Part shown: positions 1 through 9,369 of the stretch, piece by piece | How the letters are laid out: the number at the start of each line of letters is the position of its first letter | Position numbering within the stretch: position 1 is the first letter of the stretch | Source: Rhodanobacter sp. C01 | GTDB lineage: Bacteria > Pseudomonadota > Gammaproteobacteria > Xanthomonadales > Rhodanobacteraceae | Direction: 5' to 3' | DNA: 64,000 bases | Assembly (NCBI RefSeq): GCF_002001045.1 | Contig: NZ_MUNR01000012.1 | Span: forward strand, 124,001-188,000 | Translations under genes and position numbers: made by a program | Notes under the pieces: generated by a model | What the model saw: only the letters and a program-made list of their open reading frames with translations | Database searches by the model: none | What the model was told of the DNA's origin: nothing

Positions 1-908
1 AGCCGCCGGTTTACCGCGCCCAGATAGATGTTCTGTTCGGCCACCCGCTCGCTGCTGCGGCGCAGGGCGTCGGTGGCCGAGCCCAGCATGAGCGCACCCG
101 TGCCAGCCACGGCGAGGAACAGGTAGGCGGCAGCAGATGCCGGTGCATGCCCCAGATACTGCTCGACAAGGGTCATGCCCAGACTGGAGATGATCATTGC
201 CAGGCTGGCGCCACGCCAGCCATGACGGAACGCGAAGAACAGCACAGGTGCCAGCGACAGCACACGGGCGAACTGCGGTTGCGGTGCCGCCTGCTCGGAC
301 AGCAGCAGCAGGATCACCATGGAGGGCAGCATCACCAGCAGGCCATCCCGCAGCAGGCTGGCTTGTGCGCGATCGGCAGGGCGAGGACGCAGCAACATGA
401 TCATCAACGGCACGATCAGCAGGATGCCAAGGTAGTGGCTGAGCAACGCCTCGCCGAGCACGCTCAACATGAGATCCGGCGAGCCAGGTGTGCTGAGCAG
501 TCCGAGCAGGGCCGCATCGACCGCCGTGGTGGCAGTCACGATCAGCACCACGGAAAGCATCAACTGGGTCACTTCCTGCGGGCTGTTCAGGCTGGCATGC
601 AGGTTGAATCGCCGCAGCAGCCACAGACCCAAAGCCATCACCAGCGGCTCGGGCAGTTCATCGATGGCGAAGCCGCTCCAGCCGGTGGGCATACCGTGAG
701 CCATGCTGATACCGGTGGTTGCCACCAGTTCGGCACCAAGCAGCCAGCCCCAGTAGCGCACCGGCGTAAGCAGCAGCGCGCCGAAGCGCAGGCCATACGG
801 CAACATCCAGTAGGGTTGCACGGTCGGCCACAGCAACAGCCACAGCAACAGGTATCCGGCGCCGAGCAGCGGGCCGGAGTCGGGTAGGCGGAATGGTTTC
901 AGGCGCAT
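1..908 (-). CDS. MASE1-type membrane sensor histidine kinase, N-terminal part (cut by window edge)
   Basis: An open frame starts at the ATG whose complement lies at 906-908 and runs off the left edge, so about 302 N-terminal residues are visible. They are almost wholly hydrophobic, with about eight likely membrane segments (WLLLWPTVQPYWMLPYGL, LGILLIVPLMIMLL, SLAPVLFFAFRHGW) in the pattern of the MASE1 sensory domain. The last visible residues begin a charged stretch (SATDALRRSSERVAEQN), as expected for the linker to a kinase domain. It is divergent from a UhpA-like response regulator 80 bp away, so it is probably the cognate UhpB-like kinase. The kinase domain itself lies outside the window, so a diguanylate cyclase with a MASE1 sensor cannot be excluded. 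Confidence 0.75.
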   Translation of the reverse strand, partial: MRLKPFRLPDSGPLLGAGYLLLWLLLWPTVQPYWMLPYGLRFGALLLTPVRYWGWLLGAELVATTGISMAHGMPTGWSGFAIDELPEPLVMALGLWLLRRFNLHASLNSPQEVTQLMLSVVLIVTATTAVDAALLGLLSTPGSPDLMLSVLGEALLSHYLGILLIVPLMIMLLRPRPADRAQASLLRDGLLVMLPSMVILLLLSEQAAPQPQFARVLSLAPVLFFAFRHGWRGASLAMIISSLGMTLVEQYLGHAPASAAAYLFLAVAGTGALMLGSATDALRRSSERVAEQNIYLGAVNRR

Positions 909-988
909 GGGCAAGATGGTACATGGGCTCCGTGCGGGTACTGCGATGTAACCTGTCGCGACTGTCTGTCCCTGTGTACAGTAGCGGG

Positions 989-1624
989 ATGTACAGCATC
1001 GTCCTGGTCGATGACCACGCCATCGTTCGTGAAGGCTTCAAGCGGCTCATCGATATGGAGCCGGATCTTGACGTGGTCGCCGAGTGCCGCAACGCCGACG
1101 ATGCAGTGGAGGCTGTTGGCCAGTGGCAACCGCATCTGGTGGCACTGGATCTGTCGTTGCCCGATGGCAGTGGCCTGCCGCTGATAGAACATCTGCTCAG
1201 TGTGTCCGGCGAGACACGCATCGTGGTGCTGAGCATGCACGACGGTGAGCCTTATGTATCCGAGGCCTTGCGCCGTGGTGCCAGCGGTTATGTCACCAAG
1301 GGTGTGGCACCGGAAGAGCTGGTGGCCGGCTTGCGTGCGGTGATGCAGGGCGAGTGTTTCCTGAGCTCGGACGTGCGTCAGCGTCGGGCCGACCGGCCAA
1401 ATGCCGCGCTGGATCCGATCAACCGGTTGACGACGCGCGAACGCGAGGTATTTCTGCTGCTGGCTGGTGGCCGTGCGCCGAAACAGGTGGCGGCAGAACT
1501 GGGTATTGGCCAGAAGACGGTGTACATCCATCGCGCCAGCCTGATGGGCAAACTGGGTGCTGGTTCAGAGCTGGATCTGTACCGCATGGCCAGCGAACGT
1601 GGGCTGCTTTCGCCCGACAGTTGA
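989..1624 (+). CDS. UhpA/NarL-family response regulator
   Basis: This is a 211-residue two-component response regulator. The receiver domain occupies about residues 1-120, with the acidic pair D8-D9, phospho-acceptor D54 (ALDLSLPDGSG), S82 and K104. A LuxR-type helix-turn-helix lies at about 145-205 (LTTREREVFLLLAGG, KTVYIHRASLMGKLG). The HRASLMGKLG recognition helix is close to that of UhpA. The ATG at 989 is chosen because the receiver fold starts there; the longer frame from 893 would overlap the divergent gene. It is expected to be phosphorylated by the divergent MASE1 kinase and to act as a DNA-binding activator. The stimulus is unknown, and no sugar-phosphate transporter is visible nearby. 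Confidence 0.88.
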   Translation: MYSIVLVDDHAIVREGFKRLIDMEPDLDVVAECRNADDAVEAVGQWQPHLVALDLSLPDGSGLPLIEHLLSVSGETRIVVLSMHDGEPYVSEALRRGASGYVTKGVAPEELVAGLRAVMQGECFLSSDVRQRRADRPNAALDPINRLTTREREVFLLLAGGRAPKQVAAELGIGQKTVYIHRASLMGKLGAGSELDLYRMASERGLLSPDS

Positions 1625-1651
1625 ACGGGCGACATCGCACCGTATCGCGCC

Positions 1652-3325
1652 TCAAGCGGTCTGAGCCCGCTCCAGCATCTGCTTGGCGTGTGCACGGGTT
1701 TCGCGGGTGATCTCGACGCCGCCAAGCATCCGTGCCAGTTCGTCGCGCCGACCGTTGCTATCCAGCTTCTCGATCTGTGTACGGGTGGAGTCACCATCGC
1801 TGTGCTTGGCCACGCGCAGATGGGCATGCCCTTGCGCAGCCACCTGCGGCAGATGGGTGACGCATAGCACCTGGCGCTGACCGCCTAGGGCGCGCAGCTT
1901 CTGCCCGACCACCTCGGCCACCGCGCCACCGATGCCGGTATCGACCTCGTCGAAGATCATGCTGCCGACGGTGTCCTTGCCAAGCGTGGCGACTTCGATG
2001 GCGAGGCTGATGCGCGCCAGCTCGCCGCCGGAGGCGACCTTGCGCAACGGTCGCGGCGGCTGGCCCGGGTTGGCGCTGACCAGCAGTTCGCAACGTTCGA
2101 GACCCTGCGCATCTGGTTCGTCGCCTTCGGCAGGCTCCAGCTCGATCTTCAGTACGCCGCCGGCCATGCCCAGCTCGCTCATCAGCGAGCTGACTTCCGT
2201 GCCAAGCCGCTCGGCGGCGGTGCCGCGGGCGTGGCTCAGGGTGTGGGCGGCTTGGGTGTAGTCGCGCTGCAGTTTCTCGCGTTGGACGGCCAGCTGTTCC
2301 AGTGCATCGCCGGCGCCTTCCAGTTCGGCCAGTTCCGCTTGCAATGAGCCCAGCTTCTCGTGCAGTTCGGCGACCGGCAGGCGATGGCGGCGTGATAGCT
2401 CATGCAGGCGAGTGAGGTGGGTATCGACTTCGTTATAGCGTTCCGGGTCGAGATCGACATCCTGCGCGTAATGGCCGAGGCCATCGGCGGCCTCGCCGAG
2501 CTGGATGGTGGCGTTGTCCAGCAGTTCGAGCAGCGGGTTGAGCTTGTCGTCGAGCGCGGCGAGCTTGTCCAGTTCGGCATGGGCGCGGGCAAGCGCACGA
2601 CGCAGGGCGAATTCGCTGTCGCCATCGAGCAGTTCGACCACGCCGGAGACGCCTTCGGCGAGCCGGCCGGCATTGGCGAGGCGCTTGTGGTTGGCCTCCA
2701 GCTCGGTCAGTTCGGCAGTGGGCAGTGCCCATTTTTCCAGCTCGGCCGCTTCATGGCGCAGCAGTTCGAGCCGCCGTTCGCGATCGTCGCCGCCACTCAG
2801 CTTGCGGATGCGGGTGCCGAGCTCGCGCCATTGTGTGGCCAGCTCGCGCACCTGCGCAGCCAGCGTTTCGTTGCCGGCGTAGGCATCGAGCAGGTTGAGC
2901 TGGTGGGCGCGCGACAGCAGCGCCTGATGCTCGTGCTGGCCGTGGATTTCCACCAGCAGGGTGGCCAGTTCGCCAAGCTGGCTGGCGTTCGCCGGACGAC
3001 CGTTGATCCAGGCACGCGAGCTGCCTTCGGCACGGATCACCCGGCGCAGCTGGCAGGAGCCGTCCTCGTCCAGCTCCTCGCGCTGCAACCATGCGCGGGC
3101 CTCGGGCAGTTCGGCCAGGTCGAACTCGGCGGCCAGTTCGGCGCGATCGCTGCCGGCGCGCACCATGCCGCTGTCGGCGCGGGCGCCGGCCAGCAGCATC
3201 AGCGCGTCGACCAGCAGCGACTTGCCGGCGCCGGTCTCGCCGCTGACCACGGTAAGTCCCGGGCCGAACGCGATCTCGGCTTCTTCGACAACGGCGAAAT
3301 GACGGACGTAGAGCGAAGTAAGCAT
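1652..3325 (-). CDS. recN: DNA repair protein RecN
   Basis: RecN is an SMC-like ATPase acting in recombinational repair of double-strand breaks. The 557-residue protein has a Walker A site at about residues 29-37 (GETGAGKSLL), a long central coiled-coil region rich in Glu, Leu and Arg, and C-terminal ABC signature (SGGELARISLA) and Walker B (MIFDEVDTGIGG) motifs. The start at 3325 (MLTSLYVRHFAV) matches the family N-terminus; the frame extends 19 codons further without support. It converges with the response regulator (27 bp gap) and is divergent from hrcA. No recognisable LexA box was seen upstream. Confidence 0.95.
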   Translation of the reverse strand: MLTSLYVRHFAVVEEAEIAFGPGLTVVSGETGAGKSLLVDALMLLAGARADSGMVRAGSDRAELAAEFDLAELPEARAWLQREELDEDGSCQLRRVIRAEGSSRAWINGRPANASQLGELATLLVEIHGQHEHQALLSRAHQLNLLDAYAGNETLAAQVRELATQWRELGTRIRKLSGGDDRERRLELLRHEAAELEKWALPTAELTELEANHKRLANAGRLAEGVSGVVELLDGDSEFALRRALARAHAELDKLAALDDKLNPLLELLDNATIQLGEAADGLGHYAQDVDLDPERYNEVDTHLTRLHELSRRHRLPVAELHEKLGSLQAELAELEGAGDALEQLAVQREKLQRDYTQAAHTLSHARGTAAERLGTEVSSLMSELGMAGGVLKIELEPAEGDEPDAQGLERCELLVSANPGQPPRPLRKVASGGELARISLAIEVATLGKDTVGSMIFDEVDTGIGGAVAEVVGQKLRALGGQRQVLCVTHLPQVAAQGHAHLRVAKHSDGDSTRTQIEKLDSNGRRDELARMLGGVEITRETRAHAKQMLERAQTA

Positions 3326-3389
3326 GGATGAGGACAATGTGGAGTCGGGCGATTGTAACGGCATGCCACGTGGCAGAATCATGCCAAGG

Positions 3390-3418
3390 CTTGCATGCGA
3401 GGCGCGCAGACCTTATTT
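3390..3418 (+). promoter_or_regulatory. Possible sigma-32-type promoter of hrcA
   Basis: CTTGCAT at 3390-3396 and CCTTATTT at 3411-3418 are separated by 14 bp. This resembles the heat-shock sigma factor consensus (CTTGAAA, about 11-16 bp, CCCCATnT), but the -10 element is imperfect. It lies 30 bp before the hrcA ATG. Confidence 0.35.
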
Positions 3419-3447
3419 CTTTGTAGTCTCACGGATTGCCACAGCGC

Positions 3448-4503
3448 ATGCCTTTTTCCCACGACCTCGATGCCCGCGCCCGACGCCTGCTGCGCACGCT
3501 GATCGCCCAATATCTGGTCGATGGCGAGCCGGTGGGCTCGCGCACGCTGTCGCGCTCGTCCGGGCTGGACGTCAGTCCGGCGACGATTCGCAACATCATG
3601 GCCGACCTCGAGGATGCTGGCCTGGTGGCCTCGCCGCATACCTCGGCCGGACGCGTGCCGACGCCGCGCGGGTTGCGTCTGTTCGTGGACAGCTTGATAG
3701 AACTGCAGCCGCTGCCACGCGAGGACATGGCACGGTTGCAACGGGAGCTGCCGCCGGGGCAGACCACGACCCGTGATCTGCTGGGCAATGTATCGACCTT
3801 GTTGTCGGCAATGACCCATTTCGCCGGCGTGGTCACGGTGCCGCGGCAGGTGGACTTTCCGCTGCGCCACATCGACTTTGTGCCGCTGCCGGACGCGCGC
3901 GTGCTGGTCATCCTGGTGTTCAGCGACAACCAGGTGCAGAACCGCATCGTGCAACTGGCCAAGCCGCTGGACAGCCGCGAGCTGGAGCAGGCGGCGAATT
4001 ACCTCAACCATCATTTTGCGGGCCTGCGCGTGGACGATATCCGCGCCCACCTGTTGCGCGAGCTGCGCGAGGCCGGCAGCGAGCTGAACAGCCTGCTGGC
4101 CAGTTCGATGGAACTGGCGGCCGCCTCGTTCGCTCCGCACAGCGAGGCCGATGATGTGCTGGTCAGCGGCCAGACCAACCTGATGGCGTACTCCGAGCTG
4201 GCCGACCTGGAGCGGCTGCGCGAGCTGTTCGAGGCGTTCCAGAAGAAGAATGAAATGCTGCAGTTGATGGAAGTGTGCGCCCGCGCGCCCGGCGTGCGGC
4301 TGTTCATCGGCGAGGAATCGGGCTTTACCGCGCTGGATGGCTGCAGCGTGGTCACCGCCAGCTATGGCGCGCAGGGGCGGGTGCTGGGTGCGGTCGGCGT
4401 GATCGGACCGACCCGGATGGCTTATGAACGGGTGATCCCGGTGGTGCAGGCCACGGCCGGATTGCTCAGCGACGCCTTGAATCGCGCCGCAACGGCCTTA
4501 TAA
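3448..4503 (+). CDS. hrcA: Heat-inducible transcription repressor HrcA
   Basis: HrcA represses chaperone genes by binding CIRCE elements. The 351-residue product has the N-terminal winged-helix region (DLDARARRLLRTLIAQYL, GSRTLSR, SPATIRNIMADLEDAGL, HTSAGRVPT) in the first 75 residues, followed by the GAF-like dimerisation and insertion domains (GVVTVPR, LVFSDNQVQNRIV, LFIGEESG, GPTRMAYERV). The ATG at 3448 is preferred over an upstream in-frame TTG at 3436. The gene leads hrcA-grpE-dnaK-dnaJ, the classical order. No CIRCE inverted repeat was found in the intergenic regions of this cluster, so its operators may lie elsewhere, for example at groESL. Confidence 0.95.
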   Translation: MPFSHDLDARARRLLRTLIAQYLVDGEPVGSRTLSRSSGLDVSPATIRNIMADLEDAGLVASPHTSAGRVPTPRGLRLFVDSLIELQPLPREDMARLQRELPPGQTTTRDLLGNVSTLLSAMTHFAGVVTVPRQVDFPLRHIDFVPLPDARVLVILVFSDNQVQNRIVQLAKPLDSRELEQAANYLNHHFAGLRVDDIRAHLLRELREAGSELNSLLASSMELAAASFAPHSEADDVLVSGQTNLMAYSELADLERLRELFEAFQKKNEMLQLMEVCARAPGVRLFIGEESGFTALDGCSVVTASYGAQGRVLGAVGVIGPTRMAYERVIPVVQATAGLLSDALNRAATAL

Positions 4504-4584
4504 CCGCCCCGGGAGGCGGGATACCCCGCAATTATTGACGGCTGGCACCATGTGCTGGCCATGAATCTTCGTTTGGAGTGACGC

Positions 4585-5118
4585 ATGCAGAACAACGATC
4601 CACAGTCGCCGGGTGCGGCGCCGGTCCAGGCCACGCCGGATGCAACTTCGAGCGCTGAACTCGAGGCACTGCAGGCGCGGGTGGGCGAGCTGGAGGCGAG
4701 CAATGCCGAACTGCGCGAGACCGTGCTGCGCGAGAAGGCCGAGATCGAAAACCAGCGCCGTCGCCTGCATCGTGATCTGGAGCAGGCGCGCCGCTTTGCC
4801 AACGAGAAGCTGTTGAACGAGCTGCTGCCGGTCTACGACGGTCTGGAAAGCGGTCTGGCCGTGGAGCGCGCCGATGTCGCCTCGATGCGCGAGGGCATCA
4901 GTCTCACCTTGAAGTCGCTGCTGAAAGTAGCCGAGAACAACGGCATGTCGCAGGTCGACCCACTTGGCCAGCCGCTCGATCCGGACCGTCATCATGCGGT
5001 GAGCATGGTCGAGGCGCCGGGCAAGGCGCCAGGCACGGTGGTCAGCGTGCTGCAGAAGGGCTACGTGCTGAACGATCGCCTGTTGCGCCCGGCCCTGGTC
5101 GCGGTGGCCAAGGACTGA
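4585..5118 (+). CDS. grpE: Nucleotide exchange factor GrpE
   Basis: GrpE releases ADP from DnaK in the cytosol. The protein is 177 residues long. It has a long helical region at about 25-75 (ELEALQARVGELEASNAELR, KAEIENQRRRLHRDLEQA) and the C-terminal beta-rich head (DPDRHHAVSMVEAP, GTVVSVLQKGYVLNDRLLRP). The ATG follows GGAGTG with good spacing. It lies 81 bp after hrcA and 151 bp before dnaK in the chaperone cluster. Confidence 0.95.
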   Translation: MQNNDPQSPGAAPVQATPDATSSAELEALQARVGELEASNAELRETVLREKAEIENQRRRLHRDLEQARRFANEKLLNELLPVYDGLESGLAVERADVASMREGISLTLKSLLKVAENNGMSQVDPLGQPLDPDRHHAVSMVEAPGKAPGTVVSVLQKGYVLNDRLLRPALVAVAKD

Positions 5119-5191
5119 AGTTCTTCTTGCTGGCGCCAGCCTGAATGGCGCGCCGGCAGACGACACGAAATCGCATCCGGGGCTTGGCCGG

Positions 5192-5220
5192 CATTGAATC
5201 GCCGGACCAGACCCCCATCT
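5192..5220 (+). promoter_or_regulatory. Sigma-32 (RpoH)-type promoter upstream of dnaK
   Basis: CATTGAA at 5192-5198 and CCCCATCT at 5213-5220 are 14 bp apart. The downstream element matches the RpoH -10 consensus CCCCATnT exactly, and the upstream element resembles CTTGAAA. It lies about 50 bp before the dnaK start, followed by a GC-rich hairpin (gcggccgc...). This would give dnaK its own heat-shock promoter inside the cluster. Confidence 0.6.
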
Positions 5221-5269
5221 GAAAACCAGTCGCGGCCGCGGGGGCCGCAAAAAGATTCGGAGCATACAC

Positions 5270-7189
5270 ATGGGCAAGATCATCGGTATCGACCTGGGCA
5301 CCACCAATTCCTGCGTCGCCGTGATGGACGGCAGCACGGCCAAGGTCATTGAGAATTCGGAAGGCGATCGCACCACGCCGTCCATCGTGGCCTTCAACAA
5401 GGACGGTGAAGTCCTGGTGGGTGCCTCGGCCAAGCGCCAGAGCGTGACCAACCCCAAGAACACCTTCTACGCGGTGAAGCGCCTGATCGGCCGCAAGTTC
5501 ACTGACGCCGAAGTGCAGAAAGACCTGCATATCGTCCCCTACAAGATTGTCGCGCACGACAACGGCGACGCCTGGGTCGAGACCTCCGACGGCAAGAAGA
5601 TGGCTCCGCAGGAGATCGCCGCCAAGGTGCTGATGAAGATGAAGAAGACCGCCGAGGATTATCTCGGCGAGACGATCACCGAGGCGGTGATCACCGTACC
5701 GGCGTACTTCAACGACAGCCAGCGTCAGGCGACCAAGGATGCCGGCAAGATCGCTGGCCTCGACGTCAAGCGCATCATCAACGAGCCGACCGCGGCTGCG
5801 CTGGCGTATGGCCTGGACAAGAAGGGTGGCGACCGCAAGATCGCGGTATACGACCTCGGTGGCGGCACGTTCGATGTGTCGATCATCGAGATCGCCGAAG
5901 TGGACGGCGAGAAGCAGTTTGAAGTGCTGGCGACGAACGGCGACACCTTCCTTGGTGGCGAAGACTTCGACATGCGCGTCATCGACTACCTCGTCGACGA
6001 ATTCAACAAGGAGCAGGGCATCGACCTGCGCAAGGATCCGCTCGCGCTGCAACGCCTGAAGGATGCCGCCGAGCGCGCCAAGATCGAGCTGTCCTCCAGC
6101 CATCAGACCGACGTGAACCTGCCGTATGTGACCGCGGACGCCTCTGGTCCGAAGCATCTGAACATCAAGCTGACCCGTGCCAAGCTCGAGTCGCTGGTGG
6201 AGGACCTGGTCAAGCGCACCATCGATCCGTGCCGCACCGCGCTGAATGACGCCGGGCTGCGCGTGTCCGACATCAACGAGGTGATCCTCGTCGGTGGCCA
6301 GACCCGCATGCCCAAGGTGCAGGAGTCGGTGAAGGACTTCTTCGGCAAGGAGCCACGCAAGGACGTCAACCCGGACGAGGCCGTCGCCGTGGGCGCGGCG
6401 ATCCAGGGCGGCGTGCTGGGCGGTACCGTCAAGGACGTGCTGTTGCTTGACGTCACCCCGCTGTCGCTAGGCATCGAGACGATGGGCGGCGTGATGACCA
6501 AGCTGATCGAGAAGAACACCACGGTGCCGACCAAGGCCGCGCAGACCTTCTCCACCGCCGATGACAACCAGACCGCGGTCACCGTGCACGTGCTGCAGGG
6601 CGAGCGCGAGCGCGCCAGCGCGAACAAGTCGCTGGGCAAGTTCGACCTGTCCGGCATCGACGCCGCACCGCGCGGCCAGCCGCAGATCGAAGTGACCTTC
6701 GACATCGACGCGAACGGCATCTTGCACGTGTCGGCCAAGGACAAGAAGACCGGCAAGGAACAGAAGATCGAGATCAAGGCCGGCTCGGGCCTGTCCGAGG
6801 ACGAGATCGCGCGGATGGTTGCCGACGCCGAGGCGAACAAGGAAGAGGACAAGAAGTTCCACGAACTGGTCGCCACGCGCAACAAGGCCGACCAGCTGGT
6901 GCATGCCACCCGCAGCGCGCTGAAGGAACACGGCGGCAAGGTGCCGGCCGATCAGCTCTCGGTGATCGAGGGTGCGCTGTCCGATCTGGAAAAGGTCAAG
7001 GACGGCGACGACAAGGCCGCGATCGAAGCCAAGGTCGAGAGGCTTGAGCAGGCTGCGCAGGCACTTCAGGCGGCGGCACAGGGCGGCGGCCAGGCTGATG
7101 CCGGTCCGCAGCCGGGACCGCACGGCTCGGCCCAGCCGGACGATGTGGTCGACGCGGAGTTCACCGAAGTGAAGGACGACAAGAAGTAA
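5270..7189 (+). CDS. dnaK: Molecular chaperone DnaK (Hsp70)
   Basis: DnaK is the ATP-dependent Hsp70 chaperone that works with DnaJ and GrpE. The 639-residue product has the complete nucleotide-binding domain ([54 protein letters not shown]) through about residue 385, and the linker and substrate domain ([17 protein letters not shown]). The helical lid follows, with the family C-terminal tail [11 protein letters not shown]. Length is normal. It has a sigma-32-like promoter upstream and a hairpin downstream before dnaJ. Confidence 0.98.
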   Translation: MGKIIGIDLGTTNSCVAVMDGSTAKVIENSEGDRTTPSIVAFNKDGEVLVGASAKRQSVTNPKNTFYAVKRLIGRKFTDAEVQKDLHIVPYKIVAHDNGDAWVETSDGKKMAPQEIAAKVLMKMKKTAEDYLGETITEAVITVPAYFNDSQRQATKDAGKIAGLDVKRIINEPTAAALAYGLDKKGGDRKIAVYDLGGGTFDVSIIEIAEVDGEKQFEVLATNGDTFLGGEDFDMRVIDYLVDEFNKEQGIDLRKDPLALQRLKDAAERAKIELSSSHQTDVNLPYVTADASGPKHLNIKLTRAKLESLVEDLVKRTIDPCRTALNDAGLRVSDINEVILVGGQTRMPKVQESVKDFFGKEPRKDVNPDEAVAVGAAIQGGVLGGTVKDVLLLDVTPLSLGIETMGGVMTKLIEKNTTVPTKAAQTFSTADDNQTAVTVHVLQGERERASANKSLGKFDLSGIDAAPRGQPQIEVTFDIDANGILHVSAKDKKTGKEQKIEIKAGSGLSEDEIARMVADAEANKEEDKKFHELVATRNKADQLVHATRSALKEHGGKVPADQLSVIEGALSDLEKVKDGDDKAAIEAKVERLEQAAQALQAAAQGGGQADAGPQPGPHGSAQPDDVVDAEFTEVKDDKK

Positions 7190-7220
7190 TCGACAGCGTC
7201 AGTTGGTAAGGTCGATTCGG

Positions 7221-7257
7221 CAGCCCGCGTCCGGAATTCCAGGCGTGGGCTGTTTGT
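7221..7257 (+). terminator. Hairpin between dnaK and dnaJ (terminator or attenuator)
   Basis: CAGCCCGCG at 7221-7229 pairs with CGTGGGCTG at 7244-7252 (nine pairs including one G-U) and is followed by TTTGTT. It sits about 30 bp after the dnaK stop. It could partly terminate transcription, so that dnaJ is made at a lower level than dnaK. Confidence 0.6.
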
Positions 7258-7324
7258 TGAGAGAATGCGGGATATGGAACGACTGGTTCCATGCAGGGGA
7301 GCGACAAGCAGTGTGGATGGGTGA

Positions 7325-8452
7325 ATGAGCAAGCGTGACTATTACGAAGTACTGGGTGTCGAACGTACCGTCACCGAGGTCGAGCTGAAGAAATCCTTCC
7401 GTCGGCTGGCGATGAAGTACCATCCGGACCGCTGCCCGGACGACCCGCACGCGCAGGAGAAGTTCAAGGAGGCCAAGGAGGCCTACGAGGTGCTGTCCGA
7501 CGCGCAGAAGCGCGCGATGTACGACCAGCATGGCCACGCCGCATTCGAGCATGGCATGGGTGGTCGTGGCGGCGCCGGTTTTGGCGACGTAGGCGACATC
7601 TTCGGCGACATCTTCGGCGACATCTTTGGTAGAAGTGGCGGCGGTCGTGGGCGCCCGCGGCGTGGTGCCGACCTGCGCTACATCATGGAACTGGACCTGG
7701 AAGAGGCCGTGTTCGGTGTAAGCCGGCAGATCGAGGTACCGAGCCAGGTCAATTGCCACCACTGCAACGGCAGCGGCTCGGAAGACGGCAAGACCAGCAA
7801 GTGCAAGACCTGTCACGGCCACGGCCAGGTGCGCATGCAGAACGGCATCTTCTCGATCCAGCAGGCCTGCCCGCATTGCAGTGGCACCGGCCAGGCGATC
7901 GAGAAACCGTGCAAGAAGTGCCATGGCGAGGGACGCATCGAGGAAACCCGTACGTTATCCGTGCAGATTCCGGCTGGTGTCGACAACGGCGATCGCATTC
8001 GCCTGACCGGGCAGGGCGAAGCTGGGCCGTCCGGTACGCCAGCTGGCGACCTGTACGTGGAAGTACATGTCCGCGAGCACCCGATCTTCCAGCGCGAAGG
8101 CAATGATCTGTACTGCGAACTGCCAATCCGTTTCTCGCAGGCCGCGTTGGGCGCTGAGTTGCCGGTGCCGACGCTGGAAGGTGAGGTGCCGATCAGCATT
8201 CCACCCGAGACGCAGACTGGCGCACAGTTCCGCATGCGCGGGCGTGGCGTGAAATCCGTGCGCAGCAACCGCCACGGTGATCTGATCTGCCGTGTTGTGG
8301 TGGAAACGCCGGTACGCCTGACCAAACAGCAGCGCGAGCTGCTCGAATCGCTCGAAGCTACCTTCGACAGCAACGACGCCGGCAAGCACACACCTCGCGC
8401 CAAGGGATGGGTCGATGGCGTGAAGCAGTTCTGGTCGAAAGTCACCGCGTGA
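7325..8452 (+). CDS. dnaJ: Chaperone protein DnaJ (Hsp40)
   Basis: DnaJ delivers substrates to DnaK and stimulates its ATPase. The 375-residue type I protein has the J domain with the HPD motif ([11 protein letters not shown]) in its first 70 residues and a Gly/Phe-rich linker. Four zinc-finger repeats follow ([32 protein letters not shown]), then the C-terminal substrate domains. The linker contains three perfect tandem copies of a 12-bp unit at 7592-7627, encoding [12 protein letters not shown]. Gene order and spacing fit the hrcA-grpE-dnaK-dnaJ cluster. Confidence 0.97.
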   Translation: MSKRDYYEVLGVERTVTEVELKKSFRRLAMKYHPDRCPDDPHAQEKFKEAKEAYEVLSDAQKRAMYDQHGHAAFEHGMGGRGGAGFGDVGDIFGDIFGDIFGRSGGGRGRPRRGADLRYIMELDLEEAVFGVSRQIEVPSQVNCHHCNGSGSEDGKTSKCKTCHGHGQVRMQNGIFSIQQACPHCSGTGQAIEKPCKKCHGEGRIEETRTLSVQIPAGVDNGDRIRLTGQGEAGPSGTPAGDLYVEVHVREHPIFQREGNDLYCELPIRFSQAALGAELPVPTLEGEVPISIPPETQTGAQFRMRGRGVKSVRSNRHGDLICRVVVETPVRLTKQQRELLESLEATFDSNDAGKHTPRAKGWVDGVKQFWSKVTA

Positions 8453-8504
8453 AGCGTGTCGTGCACGCGCTAGCATGTACTGACCGATTCACTGGAGTGT
8501 GCTG

Positions 8505-9305
8505 ATGACTCGCCCCCTTCGTCTCGCCATCAATGGCGCGTCCGGACGCATGGGCAGTGCCATGCTGGGCCTGCTGGTCAACGATGCGCGTTTCGAGCTG
8601 GTGCATGCAGTAGTGTCGCCTGATTCACCACACGATGGTCTGCCGGTATTTGCCGGTCGTGCAGACGCACTGCGTTTTACGCATGACTGGAGTCGCGCAC
8701 CGGCGCTCGATGTAGTCATCGACTTCAGCGGGCCAGCCGCCATGGCTGCCGTGCTCGATTATTGTCTGGCGCATGGCACGCCGTTGGTGAGCGGCACCAC
8801 CGGTCTCGATGCGGCGGTGGAGGCGCGGGTGGCTGATGCCGGCAAACTTATCGCGATTCTGCGTGCAGCGAATTTCAGCCTGGGTGTGGCTGTGCTGACC
8901 AGGCTGCTGCGCGAAGCTGCCGCAGCCCTGCCGAGCTGGGATCTTGAGATCGTGGAAGCACATCACGGCCGCAAGCAGGACGCGCCTTCCGGCACGGCAT
9001 TGGCGCTCGGTCATGCCGCTGCAGCGGCACGTCACACAACACTGGATGCCGCTGCGGTATACAGCCGCGAAGGCCAGACGGGCGAGCGGGCCAAAGGCAG
9101 TATCGGCTTTGCCGTGGTGCGCGGTGGCGACATCGTCGGCGAGCACACAGCCATGCTGGTCGGGCAGGGCGAGCGGCTGGAGTTGGGCCATCGTGCTACC
9201 GATCGCACGATCTTTGCGCGTGGTGCGCTGCAGGCTGCACATTGGCTAAGCGGTCGCGTCGCAGGTCATTGGCAACTGGATGACGTGATCTCCGAACCAC
9301 ATTGA
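8505..9305 (+). CDS. dapB: 4-hydroxy-tetrahydrodipicolinate reductase DapB
   Basis: DapB performs the NAD(P)H-dependent reduction in the diaminopimelate/lysine pathway in the cytosol. The 266-residue protein has the nucleotide-binding motif GASGRMG at residues 11-17, the family signature EAHHGRKQDAPSGTAL near residue 150 and the C-terminal substrate-domain sequence ELGHRATDRTIFARGAL. The ATG at 8505 is chosen because GGAG at 8494-8497 is well spaced for it; a GTG two codons earlier is too close. In other gammaproteobacteria dapB often lies directly before carA. Here an antiporter and an oxygenase gene separate the two. Confidence 0.96.
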   Translation: MTRPLRLAINGASGRMGSAMLGLLVNDARFELVHAVVSPDSPHDGLPVFAGRADALRFTHDWSRAPALDVVIDFSGPAAMAAVLDYCLAHGTPLVSGTTGLDAAVEARVADAGKLIAILRAANFSLGVAVLTRLLREAAAALPSWDLEIVEAHHGRKQDAPSGTALALGHAAAAARHTTLDAAAVYSREGQTGERAKGSIGFAVVRGGDIVGEHTAMLVGQGERLELGHRATDRTIFARGALQAAHWLSGRVAGHWQLDDVISEPH

Positions 9306-9369
9306 ACGGATACTGACATGCTGCGATCCGCTTGTGTCGCTTGCCGGCTGCCGCTAGCATCCATGCCGT

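Noticed and set aside
3326..3447. LexA/SOS box before recN
   Set aside because: No CTGT-N8-ACAG or TTAGTA-type palindrome was found in the divergent region.
3326..5269. CIRCE operator for HrcA
   Set aside because: No TTAGCACTC...GAGTGCTAA repeat was found before hrcA, grpE or dnaK; only sigma-32-like elements are visible.
7592..7627. Short tandem repeat considered as a CRISPR-like or other array
   Set aside because: Units are 12 bp without spacers, in frame inside dnaJ, and encode a typical Gly/Phe linker.
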